The notes beneath the pieces are model-generated. The model made no database searches. It saw only the letters and a program-made list of their open reading frames with translations, and was not told the DNA's origin. A DNA stretch of 64,000 nucleotides from the NCBI GenBank assembly GCA_021816775.1, contig JAKAXA010000007.1, positions 62,001 through 126,000 on the forward strand, given 5' to 3'. This stretch comes from Pseudomonadota bacterium. GTDB lineage: Bacteria > Pseudomonadota > Gammaproteobacteria > Steroidobacterales > Steroidobacteraceae. Positions 45,283-54,053 of this stretch are shown here, piece after piece (position 1 is the stretch's first letter; every line of letters begins with the position of its first letter). Both the position numbers and the translations under genes were made by a program.

Positions 45283-47226
45283 TCAGCGCCTGACCGGCAG
45301 CGTGATGCGCAGCCGCCGCAGATTGCGGTACAGCGTGTTGCGCCCGATGCCGAGGGAGTGCGCGACGCGGCTGAGATTGCCCTGATACAGCTCGATCTCG
45401 TGCAGCAGCGCGCTGCGCTCGGCCCGCTCGAGGGGATTCAAGCTCTTGGCTTCCTCCGGGAGCGCATCGTCCGCGTGCACTTCGCCGGCCCCGTATTCGG
45501 CCGGCAGGCAGCCCGCATCGAGCTGGTTGCTCGAGCGCATGGCGATCATGCCGCGCAGCACGTTGCGCAACTGGCGGATGTTGCCCGGCCAGCTGTACGC
45601 CTTGAGCGCATCGACCATGTCCTCACCCATGGTGACGGCGGGCGTGGCGGCGCACTCCTGCGCAAAGATGTGGCGGATCACGGCCGCCTTGTCCTTGCGC
45701 TCGCGCAGCGGCGGCAACGTGAGCACCAGGCCCTGCAGCCGGTAGAAGAGGTCTTCGCGCAACTCGCCACGCTGCACCTTGTCGTGCAGATCGCGCCGGG
45801 TGGCGCTGACCAGCTGCACATCGATGCGCGCGGCCTCCTTGGCCGCGGTTGCCGGCAGCGTGCGCTCCTCGATCACGTGCAGCAGCTGCGTCTGCAGAGA
45901 CGGCGGCAGCTCGCCGACATCGTCGAGGAACAGCGTGCCGCCATTGGCCTGAAGGATGCGGCCGTGGATCTGCTCGGCCGTCGCGCCCGCAGGTGCGGCG
46001 CCGGCGGCGGGCGGCTCGCAAGCCGGCTGCGTCTCGCTCACGGAGCCGCAATGCACCGTGACGAAGGGCTTCTCGGCCCGCTCGCTCGAGGCGTGCAACG
46101 CCCGCGCGAAGCACTCCTTGCCGGTTCCAGACTCCCCGATCAGCAGGATGGGAATGTCGCGCGAGAGCGTGCGGCGGGTGGCCTGAATGTTGCGGGCCAT
46201 CACCGGGTCGCCGAAGTCCAGCTCCTCGAGCGGCCCGCGGTTGGGGTCAAGATGCGCCGGTGCCGAGCTCTGCGCGCCGCGCGGCTTGCCGCCGCGTTTG
46301 GTCTGCGGGGCCTGCGCGATGGCGAATACCCGCCCGCCGTGGCGGGCGTCGTAGAGGGTGAGGGGGTGGAAGGACTTGCGCTGGCTGCGTGCCAGCAGCG
46401 CGCAGAGCGAGACGGTGAATACCCGCTCGAGCGGGGCGCCGAGCAGCTCGGCGGAGTGCTGCAGCCCGAGCTGGAACAGCGCGTTGCGGTCGAGCGCGGT
46501 GATGCTGCCGGCGCCATCGAGGGCGATGATGCCCTCGCCCCAGGTGCCGAGCAGCTCCGGGCGGCTGTGGAAGCGCACCACGAACGCGTCGCGGAAGTGA
46601 TGCAGGAACAGCCGGTTCTCGATCATCTGCGCGGCCATGTTGACCAGCACCAGCGTGTGCTGCTGGGCACGGTCGGACTCCCCTGAGGCATCGAGCACCG
46701 CGATCAGCTCGCCGCGATGATCGAAGATCGGCGCGGCGCAGCAGGTCAGGCCGCTGTTGCGCGCAAAGAAGTGCTGCTCGCGGTGCACGATCAGCGGCGT
46801 GCGCTCCACGAGGCAGGTGCCCATGCCGTTGGTGCCGCCGTGCTGCTCGTCCCACATCGCCCCGAGCACCAGCCCGGTGCGGAAGGCGGCGTTGCGGAAG
46901 CTGAAATCCCCATAATAATCGAGCAGGACGCCGTCGCGGTCGGTGAGAATGATCGAGTAGCCCGAGCCGGCGAGCTGGTGGTACAGGTGCGCCATCTCGG
47001 CATCCGCGAGCGCCAGCAGATCATGGTTGCTCTCCTTGCGCTCAAGACGCTCCTGGCGGGGCAGAACGTACGGCTCGCGCTCGGACTGGGGGTCGAGGTG
47101 GTACTCGTTCAGGCAGCGCAGCCACGAGCGCCGGATGTACTCCGGGGCGTCCGAATCGTCGTGCCGCAGCGAGTTGCGCGGCGCTGCCAGCGAGTGACGG
47201 TGACGGTTATCGGTTGCGCGCAGCAT
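45283..47226 (-). CDS. AcoR-like regulator without the GAFTGA loop
   Basis: A 647-aa protein built like the AcoR family: GAF sensor (about 70-190, with TNGMGTCLVER and LTCCAAPIFDHRGEL), PAS-like segment, AAA+ domain and Fis HTH (NLSRVAHSLGIGRNTLYRNL). The P-loop GESGTGKE is kept, Walker B is GGTLFLDDVGEL (Asp in place of the usual Glu), and LREDLFYRLQG is kept. The segment that should hold ELFGYxxGAFTGA is replaced by a Pro/Ala-rich linker (ACEPPAAGAAPAGATAEQ). It therefore should not remodel sigma54 polymerase alone. The start at 47226 follows a purine-rich ribosome binding site. Confidence 0.88.
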   Translation of the reverse strand: MLRATDNRHRHSLAAPRNSLRHDDSDAPEYIRRSWLRCLNEYHLDPQSEREPYVLPRQERLERKESNHDLLALADAEMAHLYHQLAGSGYSIILTDRDGVLLDYYGDFSFRNAAFRTGLVLGAMWDEQHGGTNGMGTCLVERTPLIVHREQHFFARNSGLTCCAAPIFDHRGELIAVLDASGESDRAQQHTLVLVNMAAQMIENRLFLHHFRDAFVVRFHSRPELLGTWGEGIIALDGAGSITALDRNALFQLGLQHSAELLGAPLERVFTVSLCALLARSQRKSFHPLTLYDARHGGRVFAIAQAPQTKRGGKPRGAQSSAPAHLDPNRGPLEELDFGDPVMARNIQATRRTLSRDIPILLIGESGTGKECFARALHASSERAEKPFVTVHCGSVSETQPACEPPAAGAAPAGATAEQIHGRILQANGGTLFLDDVGELPPSLQTQLLHVIEERTLPATAAKEAARIDVQLVSATRRDLHDKVQRGELREDLFYRLQGLVLTLPPLRERKDKAAVIRHIFAQECAATPAVTMGEDMVDALKAYSWPGNIRQLRNVLRGMIAMRSSNQLDAGCLPAEYGAGEVHADDALPEEAKSLNPLERAERSALLHEIELYQGNLSRVAHSLGIGRNTLYRNLRRLRITLPVRR

Positions 47227-47323
47227 GACTTGCCCCCCCTTCAGCCGTCGCGGGGGAATTATGCGCCGGCCGCGGTGCCCCGCAAGGCGCAAGGGTCAAC
47301 TTTGGCACAGCTTACCCCAATAG

Positions 47324-47340
47324 TGTTCCGAATCGGGACA
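47324..47340. promoter_or_regulatory. Imperfect palindrome upstream of frmA
   Basis: TGTTCCGA-A-TCGGGACA, 7 of 8 positions paired, about 110 bp before frmA and 98 bp before the divergent GAFTGA-less regulator. It may be an operator shared by the two. Confidence 0.45.
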
Positions 47341-47449
47341 ATGGCGCCGCAGGGGTGCATCTGGCGCACCTCGGATGGGAATTTGTCTTTCCCGCCCGCG
47401 TAGACTCCGGCCCCTGGCCCATCGGGCCCCGACACACGCGAGCATCGTC

Positions 47450-48559
47450 ATGAAATCAAAAGCCGCCATTGCCTATCAGGCAGGCAAACCGCTTGAAGTG
47501 GTGACCGTGGACCTCGAGGGCCCGAAGGCCGGGGAGGTGCTGGTAGAGATCAAGGCGAGCGGGGTGTGCCATACGGATGAGTTCACCCGCTCCGGGGCCG
47601 ATCCGGAGGGACTGTTCCCGGTGATCCTGGGGCACGAGGGAGCCGGGGTGGTGGTGGACGTCGGCCCCGGCGTCACCTCGGTAAAAAAAGGTGACCATGT
47701 GATTCCGCTGTACACGCCGGAGTGCCGCCAGTGCAAGTCGTGCCTCTCGCGCAAGACCAACCTCTGCACGGCCATCCGCGCCACGCAGGGCAAGGGGCTG
47801 ATGCCCGACGGGACCAGCCGCTTCTCGCTCGAGGGGCGCATGGTGCACCACTACATGGGCTGCTCGACGTTCTCGAACTACACGGTGCTGCCGGAGATCG
47901 CGGTGGCGAAGATCCGCGAGGACGCCCCGTTTGAGAAGGTGTGCTACATCGGCTGCGGGGTGACGACGGGGGTGGGAGCGGTGATCAACACCGCGAAGGT
48001 GGAGCCCGGGGCGAACGTGGTGGTCTTCGGGCTCGGAGGGATTGGGCTGAATGTGATTCAAGGGGCGCACCTGGTGGGTGCGAACAAGATCATTGGCGTG
48101 GATGTGAACCCCAAGCGCAAGGCGCTGGCGGAGCGCTTCGGGATGACGCACTTTGTCAACCCGCGCGAGATCAAGGAGGACCTGGTGGCGCATCTTGTGG
48201 CTCTGACCGATGGGGGAGCGGATTACAGCTTTGAGTGCGTGGGCAACGTCGATCTGATGCGCCAGGCGCTGGAGTGCTGCCATCGCGGCTGGGGCGTGTC
48301 GGTGGTCATCGGGGTGGCGGGGGCGGGACAGGAGATCAAGACCCGGCCCTTCCAGCTGGTGACCGGGCGGGTGTGGAAGGGCACGGCCTTCGGCGGGGCG
48401 CGCGGTCGCACCGATGTGCCGAAGATCGTCGACTGGTACATGGACCACAAGATCCGCATCGATGAGCTGATTACGCACGTCATGCCCGTCGAGCGCATCA
48501 ACGATGCGTTCGACCTGATGCACCGCGGCGAGTCGATCCGCTCGGTCGTGACCTTCTGA
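47450..48559 (+). CDS. frmA: S-(hydroxymethyl)glutathione dehydrogenase (class III alcohol dehydrogenase)
   Basis: A 369-aa zinc enzyme oxidising the glutathione-formaldehyde adduct to S-formylglutathione with NAD. Catalytic zinc: [10 protein letters not shown] and LGHEGAG. Structural zinc: [15 protein letters not shown]. Rossmann fold: [16 protein letters not shown]. Start at 47450 is the family start. gfa follows 35 bases later, giving a formaldehyde-handling operon. frmB/fghA, the next enzyme, is not in the window. It protects the cell from formaldehyde made during methanol oxidation. Confidence 0.95.
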   Translation: MKSKAAIAYQAGKPLEVVTVDLEGPKAGEVLVEIKASGVCHTDEFTRSGADPEGLFPVILGHEGAGVVVDVGPGVTSVKKGDHVIPLYTPECRQCKSCLSRKTNLCTAIRATQGKGLMPDGTSRFSLEGRMVHHYMGCSTFSNYTVLPEIAVAKIREDAPFEKVCYIGCGVTTGVGAVINTAKVEPGANVVVFGLGGIGLNVIQGAHLVGANKIIGVDVNPKRKALAERFGMTHFVNPREIKEDLVAHLVALTDGGADYSFECVGNVDLMRQALECCHRGWGVSVVIGVAGAGQEIKTRPFQLVTGRVWKGTAFGGARGRTDVPKIVDWYMDHKIRIDELITHVMPVERINDAFDLMHRGESIRSVVTF

Positions 48560-48594
48560 AGGCCTGTACACAAACAACTCGAGAGGAATACAAC

Positions 48595-49167
48595 ATGGCT
48601 ATCTCGATTCATCCGGCGGTCGACCATGGCGTCAAGCCGGGCAGAGCGGATTTCGCGGGCGGCACGCTGGTGTGCCGCTGCGCCACGGATCCTGTGAAGG
48701 TGCGCATCGGCGCCAACGTTGCCTTCGATCACGTCTGCGGCTGCACGAAATGCTGGAAGCCGAAGGGCGCGCTGTTCTCCCTGGTGGCGGTGGTGCCGCG
48801 CGAGAAGCTGAGCGTCATCGCCAACGCGCAGAAGCTGAAAATCGTCGATGCGAGCGCCGTCATCCAGCGCCACGCGTGCACCGGCTGCGGCGTGCACATG
48901 TACGGGCGCATCGAGAACAAGGATCACGCGTTCTACGGGTTCGATTTCGTGCATCCGGAGCTGCTGCAGGAGAGCGGCTGGGCGGCCCCGGAATTCGCCG
49001 CGTTCGTCTCCTCCATCATCGAGTCGGGATTCCCGCCGGCACGTATGGGCGAGGTGCGCGCGCGCCTGAAGGAGCTCGGACTCGAGCCCTATGACAGTCT
49101 CTCGCCGGCGCTGATGGACGCGATCGCGACCCACACGGCCAAGCAGAAGGGAACGCTGGCGGCGTGA
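48595..49167 (+). CDS. gfa: Glutathione-dependent formaldehyde-activating enzyme
   Basis: A 190-aa zinc protein of the Gfa family, reported to speed formation of S-hydroxymethylglutathione, the substrate of FrmA. Zinc Cys clusters: [15 protein letters not shown] and [20 protein letters not shown] lies upstream of the ATG. It lies in an operon with frmA. Some work attributes binding rather than catalysis to this family. Confidence 0.93.
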   Translation: MAISIHPAVDHGVKPGRADFAGGTLVCRCATDPVKVRIGANVAFDHVCGCTKCWKPKGALFSLVAVVPREKLSVIANAQKLKIVDASAVIQRHACTGCGVHMYGRIENKDHAFYGFDFVHPELLQESGWAAPEFAAFVSSIIESGFPPARMGEVRARLKELGLEPYDSLSPALMDAIATHTAKQKGTLAA

Positions 49168-50087
49168 GCGACAACGCAGCCGGTGTGCGGCGGGCTCTGG
49201 TCGATTCGCTCGCGCGCCGCCCGCCGTTGGGTCGGCCGCCGGCATAGGCCGAGGGGTCCGCTCTCGCGTCGTCGCCGAGGGCTCCCTGGCTCGGCGACGA
49301 CGGTCATCGGCCGTGGCGTTGAAGCCGGGCTTGATCGCTGGCTTTGACGCAGCGAGACGCCGGGAGGGCACCGCGAGGTCGCCCTGCCGGCGTGTGGGGT
49401 ATCTGCGCGCCGGGCATCGTGCGCCGTTGCGCCGGATCGGCGGCGCGGGGTGCCGCTCGCGCATGCGCCAGGCCGGCGGCCGCCCCGGGGTGGCGCGCCC
49501 GGCCGCAGGATCTACGGCCCCTGCTGTTGGTTCTGCCTGACGCTTGGCTCAGGCACGAGCACGGTGCCGACGGCGCGCTCCGAAGGCGGGTGACTGCCGG
49601 ATGTCATGATCGTCGGCGGCCGTGTCTTGACCGGGCCGCCCGAGCCGCTGCGCGACGCTGCGCACCCGAGCGCTCGGGCACAGCCGCAGGCGCGCCGGCC
49701 TCGGCAGCGGCTCTAGGCTCAAGTTGCAGAGCACAGCGGCCCCTGATGGCCCGCGAACCCGCCGCAGTGCTCACCCGCAGGTGCGCGCAGTTCAAGGGAA
49801 TATCGGCTCCGAACGGCCCGCCGGCCGGCTGCTGCCGCGGGGCTCGCGTCCCCCGAAGAGACAAATCGTTCCATTGTCGACACACTCTTGGGACGCTCCT
49901 GGCACCTGTCAAAAAGCCGGTGCGTTGTCCCCCGGTTTGCATTGCAGGGCGCTGGCCGCGGGTGTATTGATAGCGTCGGGCAGCGCAACCGTGCCCGAGA
50001 TGCGCTGCAAATGCTTTCCGCTCCGGACGCGGTGGAGGAGCGCGGAATCGATCGTATTTCCGAAAGACCAATAATTTGGAGGGGAGT
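49168..50087. other. 920-bp gene-free stretch with a strong hairpin
   Basis: No supportable gene. A perfect 13-bp stem (CGTCGTCGCCGAG, 49267-49279 with 49290-49302) probably ends the frmA-gfa transcript. The last 200 bases should hold the PQQ operon promoter, but no good sigma54 site was found there. The remaining frames on both strands have no family likeness. Confidence 0.6.
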
Positions 50088-50177
50088 ATGAGTTATCAGT
50101 TCCGATGCTTGGCCGCCGAGGCGAGTGCGCTCGCCAAGCCGGCAGCGATCTCGTTCTCACAAAAGGGGGACATATGA
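50088..50177 (+). CDS. 29-aa leader peptide before the PQQ dehydrogenase
   Basis: An ATG at 50088 preceded by TTGGAGGGG opens a 29-codon frame (MSYQFRCLAAEASALAKPAA...) whose TGA overlaps the dehydrogenase ATG (ATGA at 50174-50177). The excellent ribosome binding site and exact overlap suggest translational coupling or a regulatory leader. It has no likeness to PqqA (no Glu...Tyr pair). It could instead be a chance frame in the mRNA leader. Confidence 0.55.
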   Translation: MSYQFRCLAAEASALAKPAAISFSQKGDI

Positions 50178-52087
50178 AATTCCCAAATTGGCGCTGGCTA
50201 GTGGCGCCGGCATCGATCCTCTTGGCAGCGGGCATCGTGGCCTGCGGAGCGGCTTCGGTTGCCCAAGCCGGATCAGGATCGGATGCGCAGATCATGAAAA
50301 TGAGCGCAAACCCGGATCTCTGGCCGGCGATGGGCCAGAACTTCGCGCTCGATCGGCACAGTGATCTGTCGCAGATCAATACCCACAACGTGCAGCACCT
50401 GCAGATGGCCTGGGCGCAATCGCTCGGCACGTTGCGCGGCCAGGAAGGCCAGCCGATCGTCGTCGACGTCGGCGGCACGCCGATGATGTACTTCGTCAGC
50501 GGCTGGCCGAACATCGTTCAGGCTTTGAACCTGACGCATCCGGATCATCCCGTCGAGGTCTGGAACTACGTGAAGAAGACCGGTCGGGATCTCTCGGCCG
50601 TGGCGCGCGCCTGCTGCGATACTGTCAATCGCGGCCTGAACTATGCCGACGGCAAGGTTCTCTTCAACACCCTCGATGGATACCTGATCGCCCTCGACGC
50701 CAAGACCGGCAAGGTGGATTGGGAGGTCAAGCATGCCTGGCCCGCCAAAGGCCAGACCGTGACCAACGCCCCGCTGATCGCCGATGGCAAGGTGATCGTC
50801 GGCTTCGGTGGCGATGAGTTTGCGGCGCGGGGCGAGATCAAGGCCTATGATCTGCAGACCGGCAAGCTGCTGTGGAAGTACTGGGACAACGGCACCGACG
50901 CGCAGGTCGGCTTCACGCCCGCGACGAACAAATGGAATCCCCAGTACGGCACCTACGGGCATAAGCTCGGCCTGACCTATCCCGGTGACGAGTGGAAGCG
51001 CGGCGGCGGAGCGGCATGGGCGTGGTACAGCTATGACCCGCAGCTGAAGCTTTTCTACTACGGATCGGGCAATCCCGGCCTCTGGAGCCCCTCGTATCGT
51101 TGCGGCGCCAATCCGCCCACGCAACAGTCCTGCAACGACGGCAAATGGGACAACAAGTGGTCGATGACCATGTTTGCCCGCAGCGTCGTCACGGGCAAGG
51201 TGGTCTGGGCGATGCAGATGACCCCGTTCGATCAGTGGGACTATGACGGCGTCAACGAGCCGATCCTGGTCAACATGAAGATCGGCGGCAGGATGCAGAG
51301 GACGCTCGTGCAGTTCGATCGCAACGGCTTTGCCTATGTCTGGAATCGGCGGACCGGCACGCTTCTGGCGGCGCATAAGTTCGTCTACGTGAACTGGGCG
51401 GAGAAGGTGAACCTGCATACGGGCCGCCCCGTGAAGGTTTACGCACACTCACCGCTGCTGGTCAACCAGATGGCCCAGGCCTGCCCCTCGGCGATGGGCG
51501 GCAAGGACCAGCAGCCGGCGTCCGTCAATCCGGCGGACCCGGAGGTGTTCTTTGTCCCGACCAACAACTGGTGCATGCAGGATACGCCGCAGCCGCGTAC
51601 CGACATTCAGCAGGGTCTGGTCTACGTCTTCGCCAACGTCTACATGTATGAGCACAAGCCGGGCATTGCGGGCCGGCTGAAGGCATACAACGTGGTGACG
51701 GGGCAGACGCTGTGGAATATCCCGGACAAGTACCCGAACTGGAGCGGCACACTGAACACCAACGGTGGTCTGGTGTTCTACGGCGACCTGGGCGGATATT
51801 TCCGGGCGGTCGATGCCAAGACCGGCAAGATCCTCTGGGAGCGTAAGCTCGGGTCGGGCATCATCGGCAATCCGATCAGCTGGGCGGTCAACGGACGGCA
51901 GTTCGTGTCGATCTTTGCCGGCATCGGCGGCTGGATCGGGTTGCCTGTGACGGCGGGCCTCGATCTGAACGACAAGTACGGTGCGATCGGAGCCACGGCA
52001 ATGGCCAAGGCTACGCACCTGAACCTGATTCCTCAGGGTGGCACGCTGTACACCTTCAGCCTGCCGAAGGGCTCTGCAGGAATGTGA
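50174..52087 (+). CDS. PQQ-dependent methanol/ethanol dehydrogenase, lanthanide-type
   Basis: A 637-aa periplasmic quinoprotein with a signal peptide (SILLAAGIVACGAASVAQA) and an eight-bladed propeller. The PQQ-site vicinal disulfide is C147-C148 (RACCDTVNRG). Metal ligands probably are E215 (GGDEFAARG), N300 (GSGNPGLW) and catalytic D356. Two residues on is D358 (QWDYDGVN): XoxF, ExaF and PedH have Asp here and use lanthanides, while MxaF has Ala. It oxidises primary alcohols and passes electrons to a cytochrome c. AGGGGG lies 7 bases before the ATG. The chain is longer than MxaF or XoxF by about 35 residues, with extra sequence around 310-330. Confidence 0.92.
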   Translation: MKFPNWRWLVAPASILLAAGIVACGAASVAQAGSGSDAQIMKMSANPDLWPAMGQNFALDRHSDLSQINTHNVQHLQMAWAQSLGTLRGQEGQPIVVDVGGTPMMYFVSGWPNIVQALNLTHPDHPVEVWNYVKKTGRDLSAVARACCDTVNRGLNYADGKVLFNTLDGYLIALDAKTGKVDWEVKHAWPAKGQTVTNAPLIADGKVIVGFGGDEFAARGEIKAYDLQTGKLLWKYWDNGTDAQVGFTPATNKWNPQYGTYGHKLGLTYPGDEWKRGGGAAWAWYSYDPQLKLFYYGSGNPGLWSPSYRCGANPPTQQSCNDGKWDNKWSMTMFARSVVTGKVVWAMQMTPFDQWDYDGVNEPILVNMKIGGRMQRTLVQFDRNGFAYVWNRRTGTLLAAHKFVYVNWAEKVNLHTGRPVKVYAHSPLLVNQMAQACPSAMGGKDQQPASVNPADPEVFFVPTNNWCMQDTPQPRTDIQQGLVYVFANVYMYEHKPGIAGRLKAYNVVTGQTLWNIPDKYPNWSGTLNTNGGLVFYGDLGGYFRAVDAKTGKILWERKLGSGIIGNPISWAVNGRQFVSIFAGIGGWIGLPVTAGLDLNDKYGAIGATAMAKATHLNLIPQGGTLYTFSLPKGSAGM

Positions 52088-52100
52088 TAGTCTGAAGCTG

Positions 52101-52136
52101 GGCACCCCGCGGCGGCGGGCGCTTCCGCGGGGTGCC
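52101..52136 (+). terminator. 12-bp perfect hairpin after the dehydrogenase
   Basis: GGCACCCCGCGG (52101-52112) pairs fully with 52125-52136 and is followed by a pyrimidine-rich run (ACTTCCTTCCCC). It may be a partial terminator or an RNA-stabilising 3' end that makes the dehydrogenase message more abundant than the downstream genes. Confidence 0.65.
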
Positions 52137-52209
52137 ATACTTCCTTCCCCTACCGGCGCGGGACGGAGGGGGGCGGGGGGCCGGCTGATCCTCTTCGACG
52201 GGATACGCG

Positions 52210-54003
52210 ATGTCTGCAATGCCAAGATTTGGCCGCTGCGCATTGTCGGCGGTCGTGCTTCTGATCACCACCGTTGTCGTTTCGCCCGCATTCACTGCAA
52301 GCGCCGCAGCCCAGTCGGCGGACAGCTCGTCCGGTCTGGTGGGCCCCTGGGCCGGCAAGGATTTCAACCAGCTCGATCAGGCGGAGAAGGATGCGGCCAA
52401 ACAGGCCGCCCTCACCGCGCATTTCCGCGTCCTGCGCGTCTGCGCGGACCCCGGCAACATGCCGCTCTCCGATCGCAAAAGGCAGGGATACGAGAACAAG
52501 ATTCTCCAGGTGCTCGCCACGGCGATGCACGCCCGGCTGAGCTACTACTGGCGCGCCTACACGGGAGACATCGTCGGCCAGGCTTTCGGCACCAGTGACG
52601 AATGCGACCTGCTGATCGACATGCCGGTGCACGCGGCGGGGATTCTGCCGACGATGCCGCTGTACCGCACGACCTACGTGCTCGTGTGGCGCAACGATGA
52701 GCACCTCGCGATCAAGAGCCTGAGCGACCCGGCGCTGAAGAGACTGCGGCTCGGGGTGTTCCAGATTTCGGCATTGCGCCAGGCGCTGCAGAACCATGGC
52801 GTCTATCAGAACGTGAAGGTCTGGGTCGTGCACAACGACACGGCATGGAATCCGGCGCACCAGCCCTGGCGTCAGGTGCAGGAGGTGGCGCAGGGCAAGC
52901 TCGATGTGGTGGGCGCATGGGGACCCATGGCCGGGTGGCTGAAGACCATGAAGGACGAGCCGATCACCATCCAGCCGACCAATCTGATGGACAATTCGGT
53001 GCCGATGGAATTCAGCCTCGCGATCGCGGTGCCGCCGAGAGACGTGGTGCTCAGGTATGCGCTGAACGATGCGCTGAAGGCGAATCGCGCCGCGATTGGC
53101 AAGATCCTGCGCGAGTACGGCGTGCCGCTGGTGCAGTGTCCCAACTGTCTGATTGCCGGCAATCTGCCGGCGCACGGCAGCTACATGCTGGCGCACTCGG
53201 TGGATGACCGCGGCGCAAAGCCCACCCACTGGACCGTCTCGCGTGCGCAGGTCAAGCGCTGGCTCGCCGAAGGGTCGAGCGTCAACAAGGAGCTCTATGA
53301 CGCGGTACTTGCCAATGACGTGTCGCGCGCGGCCTACCTGATCAGCAAGGGCGCCGACGTCAATAAATTGACCCATCTCGGCAACTCGCCGCTCATGACC
53401 GCAGCCCGCGCCGGGTGCGTGCCGATGATGCGGCTGCTGGTCGCGCATGGGGCGAACGTCAATCTGCCCGACGCCGGGGGTTCGAGGCCGCTCTACGGGG
53501 CGGTGCTGCGCAACCGGGCGCCGGCGATCCAATTCCTGCTGGCGCACGGCGCGAGCGTCGCGAAGGCGGCGCCGCGCGGCTACTCGCTCCTGACGCTCGC
53601 CATAGAGGAGCAGCAGTTTGATGCCGCCTATGCGCTGATCAAGGCGGGGGTGAACGTGAACGCCCCCGGAAGCAAGTACCGGCTGACGCCGCTCATGATC
53701 GTCGCGAGCGACCGGCCGCGGCCGATGGGCAGCCGGCTGCGGTTTGTGCAGGTTCACGGGCCGATGAGCATTGCGCGCGCACTGATCGCCCATAAGGCGA
53801 ACGTCAACGCCACCGACTCCCAGGGGGTCACCGCGCTCATGATCGCGGCCGCGCACGATAATTCCCCCATGATCGGCCTGCTCATCCAGGCGGGTGCGAA
53901 TGCCCGGATGAAATCGGCGGCGGGCCAGACCGCCCACGATATTGCGGTCAGCGACGACAATCTCGGCGCGACGCGCATCCTCGACATGCTTGCCCGGCCG
54001 TGA
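52210..54003 (+). CDS. XoxJ/MoxJ-like binding protein fused to ankyrin repeats
   Basis: A 597-aa exported protein. Signal peptide: ALSAVVLLITTVVVSPAFTA. Residues about 72-330 match the quinoprotein-dehydrogenase-associated periplasmic binding family (LRVCADPGNMPLSDRKRQGY at about 75-94; LLIDMPV; TYVLVW), as in MoxJ/XoxJ, which help form active dehydrogenase. From about 350 to 595 come five or six ankyrin repeats (DVSRAAYLISKGADVN; LMTAARAGCVPMMRLLVAHG; LMIAAAHDNSPMIGLLIQAG). The usual family member ends before this point. CPNC at 310-313 may form a disulfide. The ankyrin part could hold the dehydrogenase or cytochrome in a complex. Confidence 0.88.
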   Translation: MSAMPRFGRCALSAVVLLITTVVVSPAFTASAAAQSADSSSGLVGPWAGKDFNQLDQAEKDAAKQAALTAHFRVLRVCADPGNMPLSDRKRQGYENKILQVLATAMHARLSYYWRAYTGDIVGQAFGTSDECDLLIDMPVHAAGILPTMPLYRTTYVLVWRNDEHLAIKSLSDPALKRLRLGVFQISALRQALQNHGVYQNVKVWVVHNDTAWNPAHQPWRQVQEVAQGKLDVVGAWGPMAGWLKTMKDEPITIQPTNLMDNSVPMEFSLAIAVPPRDVVLRYALNDALKANRAAIGKILREYGVPLVQCPNCLIAGNLPAHGSYMLAHSVDDRGAKPTHWTVSRAQVKRWLAEGSSVNKELYDAVLANDVSRAAYLISKGADVNKLTHLGNSPLMTAARAGCVPMMRLLVAHGANVNLPDAGGSRPLYGAVLRNRAPAIQFLLAHGASVAKAAPRGYSLLTLAIEEQQFDAAYALIKAGVNVNAPGSKYRLTPLMIVASDRPRPMGSRLRFVQVHGPMSIARALIAHKANVNATDSQGVTALMIAAAHDNSPMIGLLIQAGANARMKSAAGQTAHDIAVSDDNLGATRILDMLARP

Positions 54004-54053
54004 ACCAACGGTGGCAGGCACAGTCCAATTCAGTTAAGCAACCGGAGAAGACG

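Noticed and set aside
47302-47320. TTGGCACAGCTTACCCC as a sigma54 promoter for frmA
   Set aside because: The -24 block fits but the -12 position is CC, not GC, so spacing and sequence fail.
49330-49352. TGGCTTTGACGCAGC as a sigma54 promoter
   Set aside because: GG-N10-GC spacing holds but both blocks are poor and it lies 740 bp from the next gene.
49604-50071. 155-codon minus-strand frame before the PQQ operon
   Set aside because: Composition is like a random high-GC reading and there is no start signal or family likeness; the region is better seen as non-coding.
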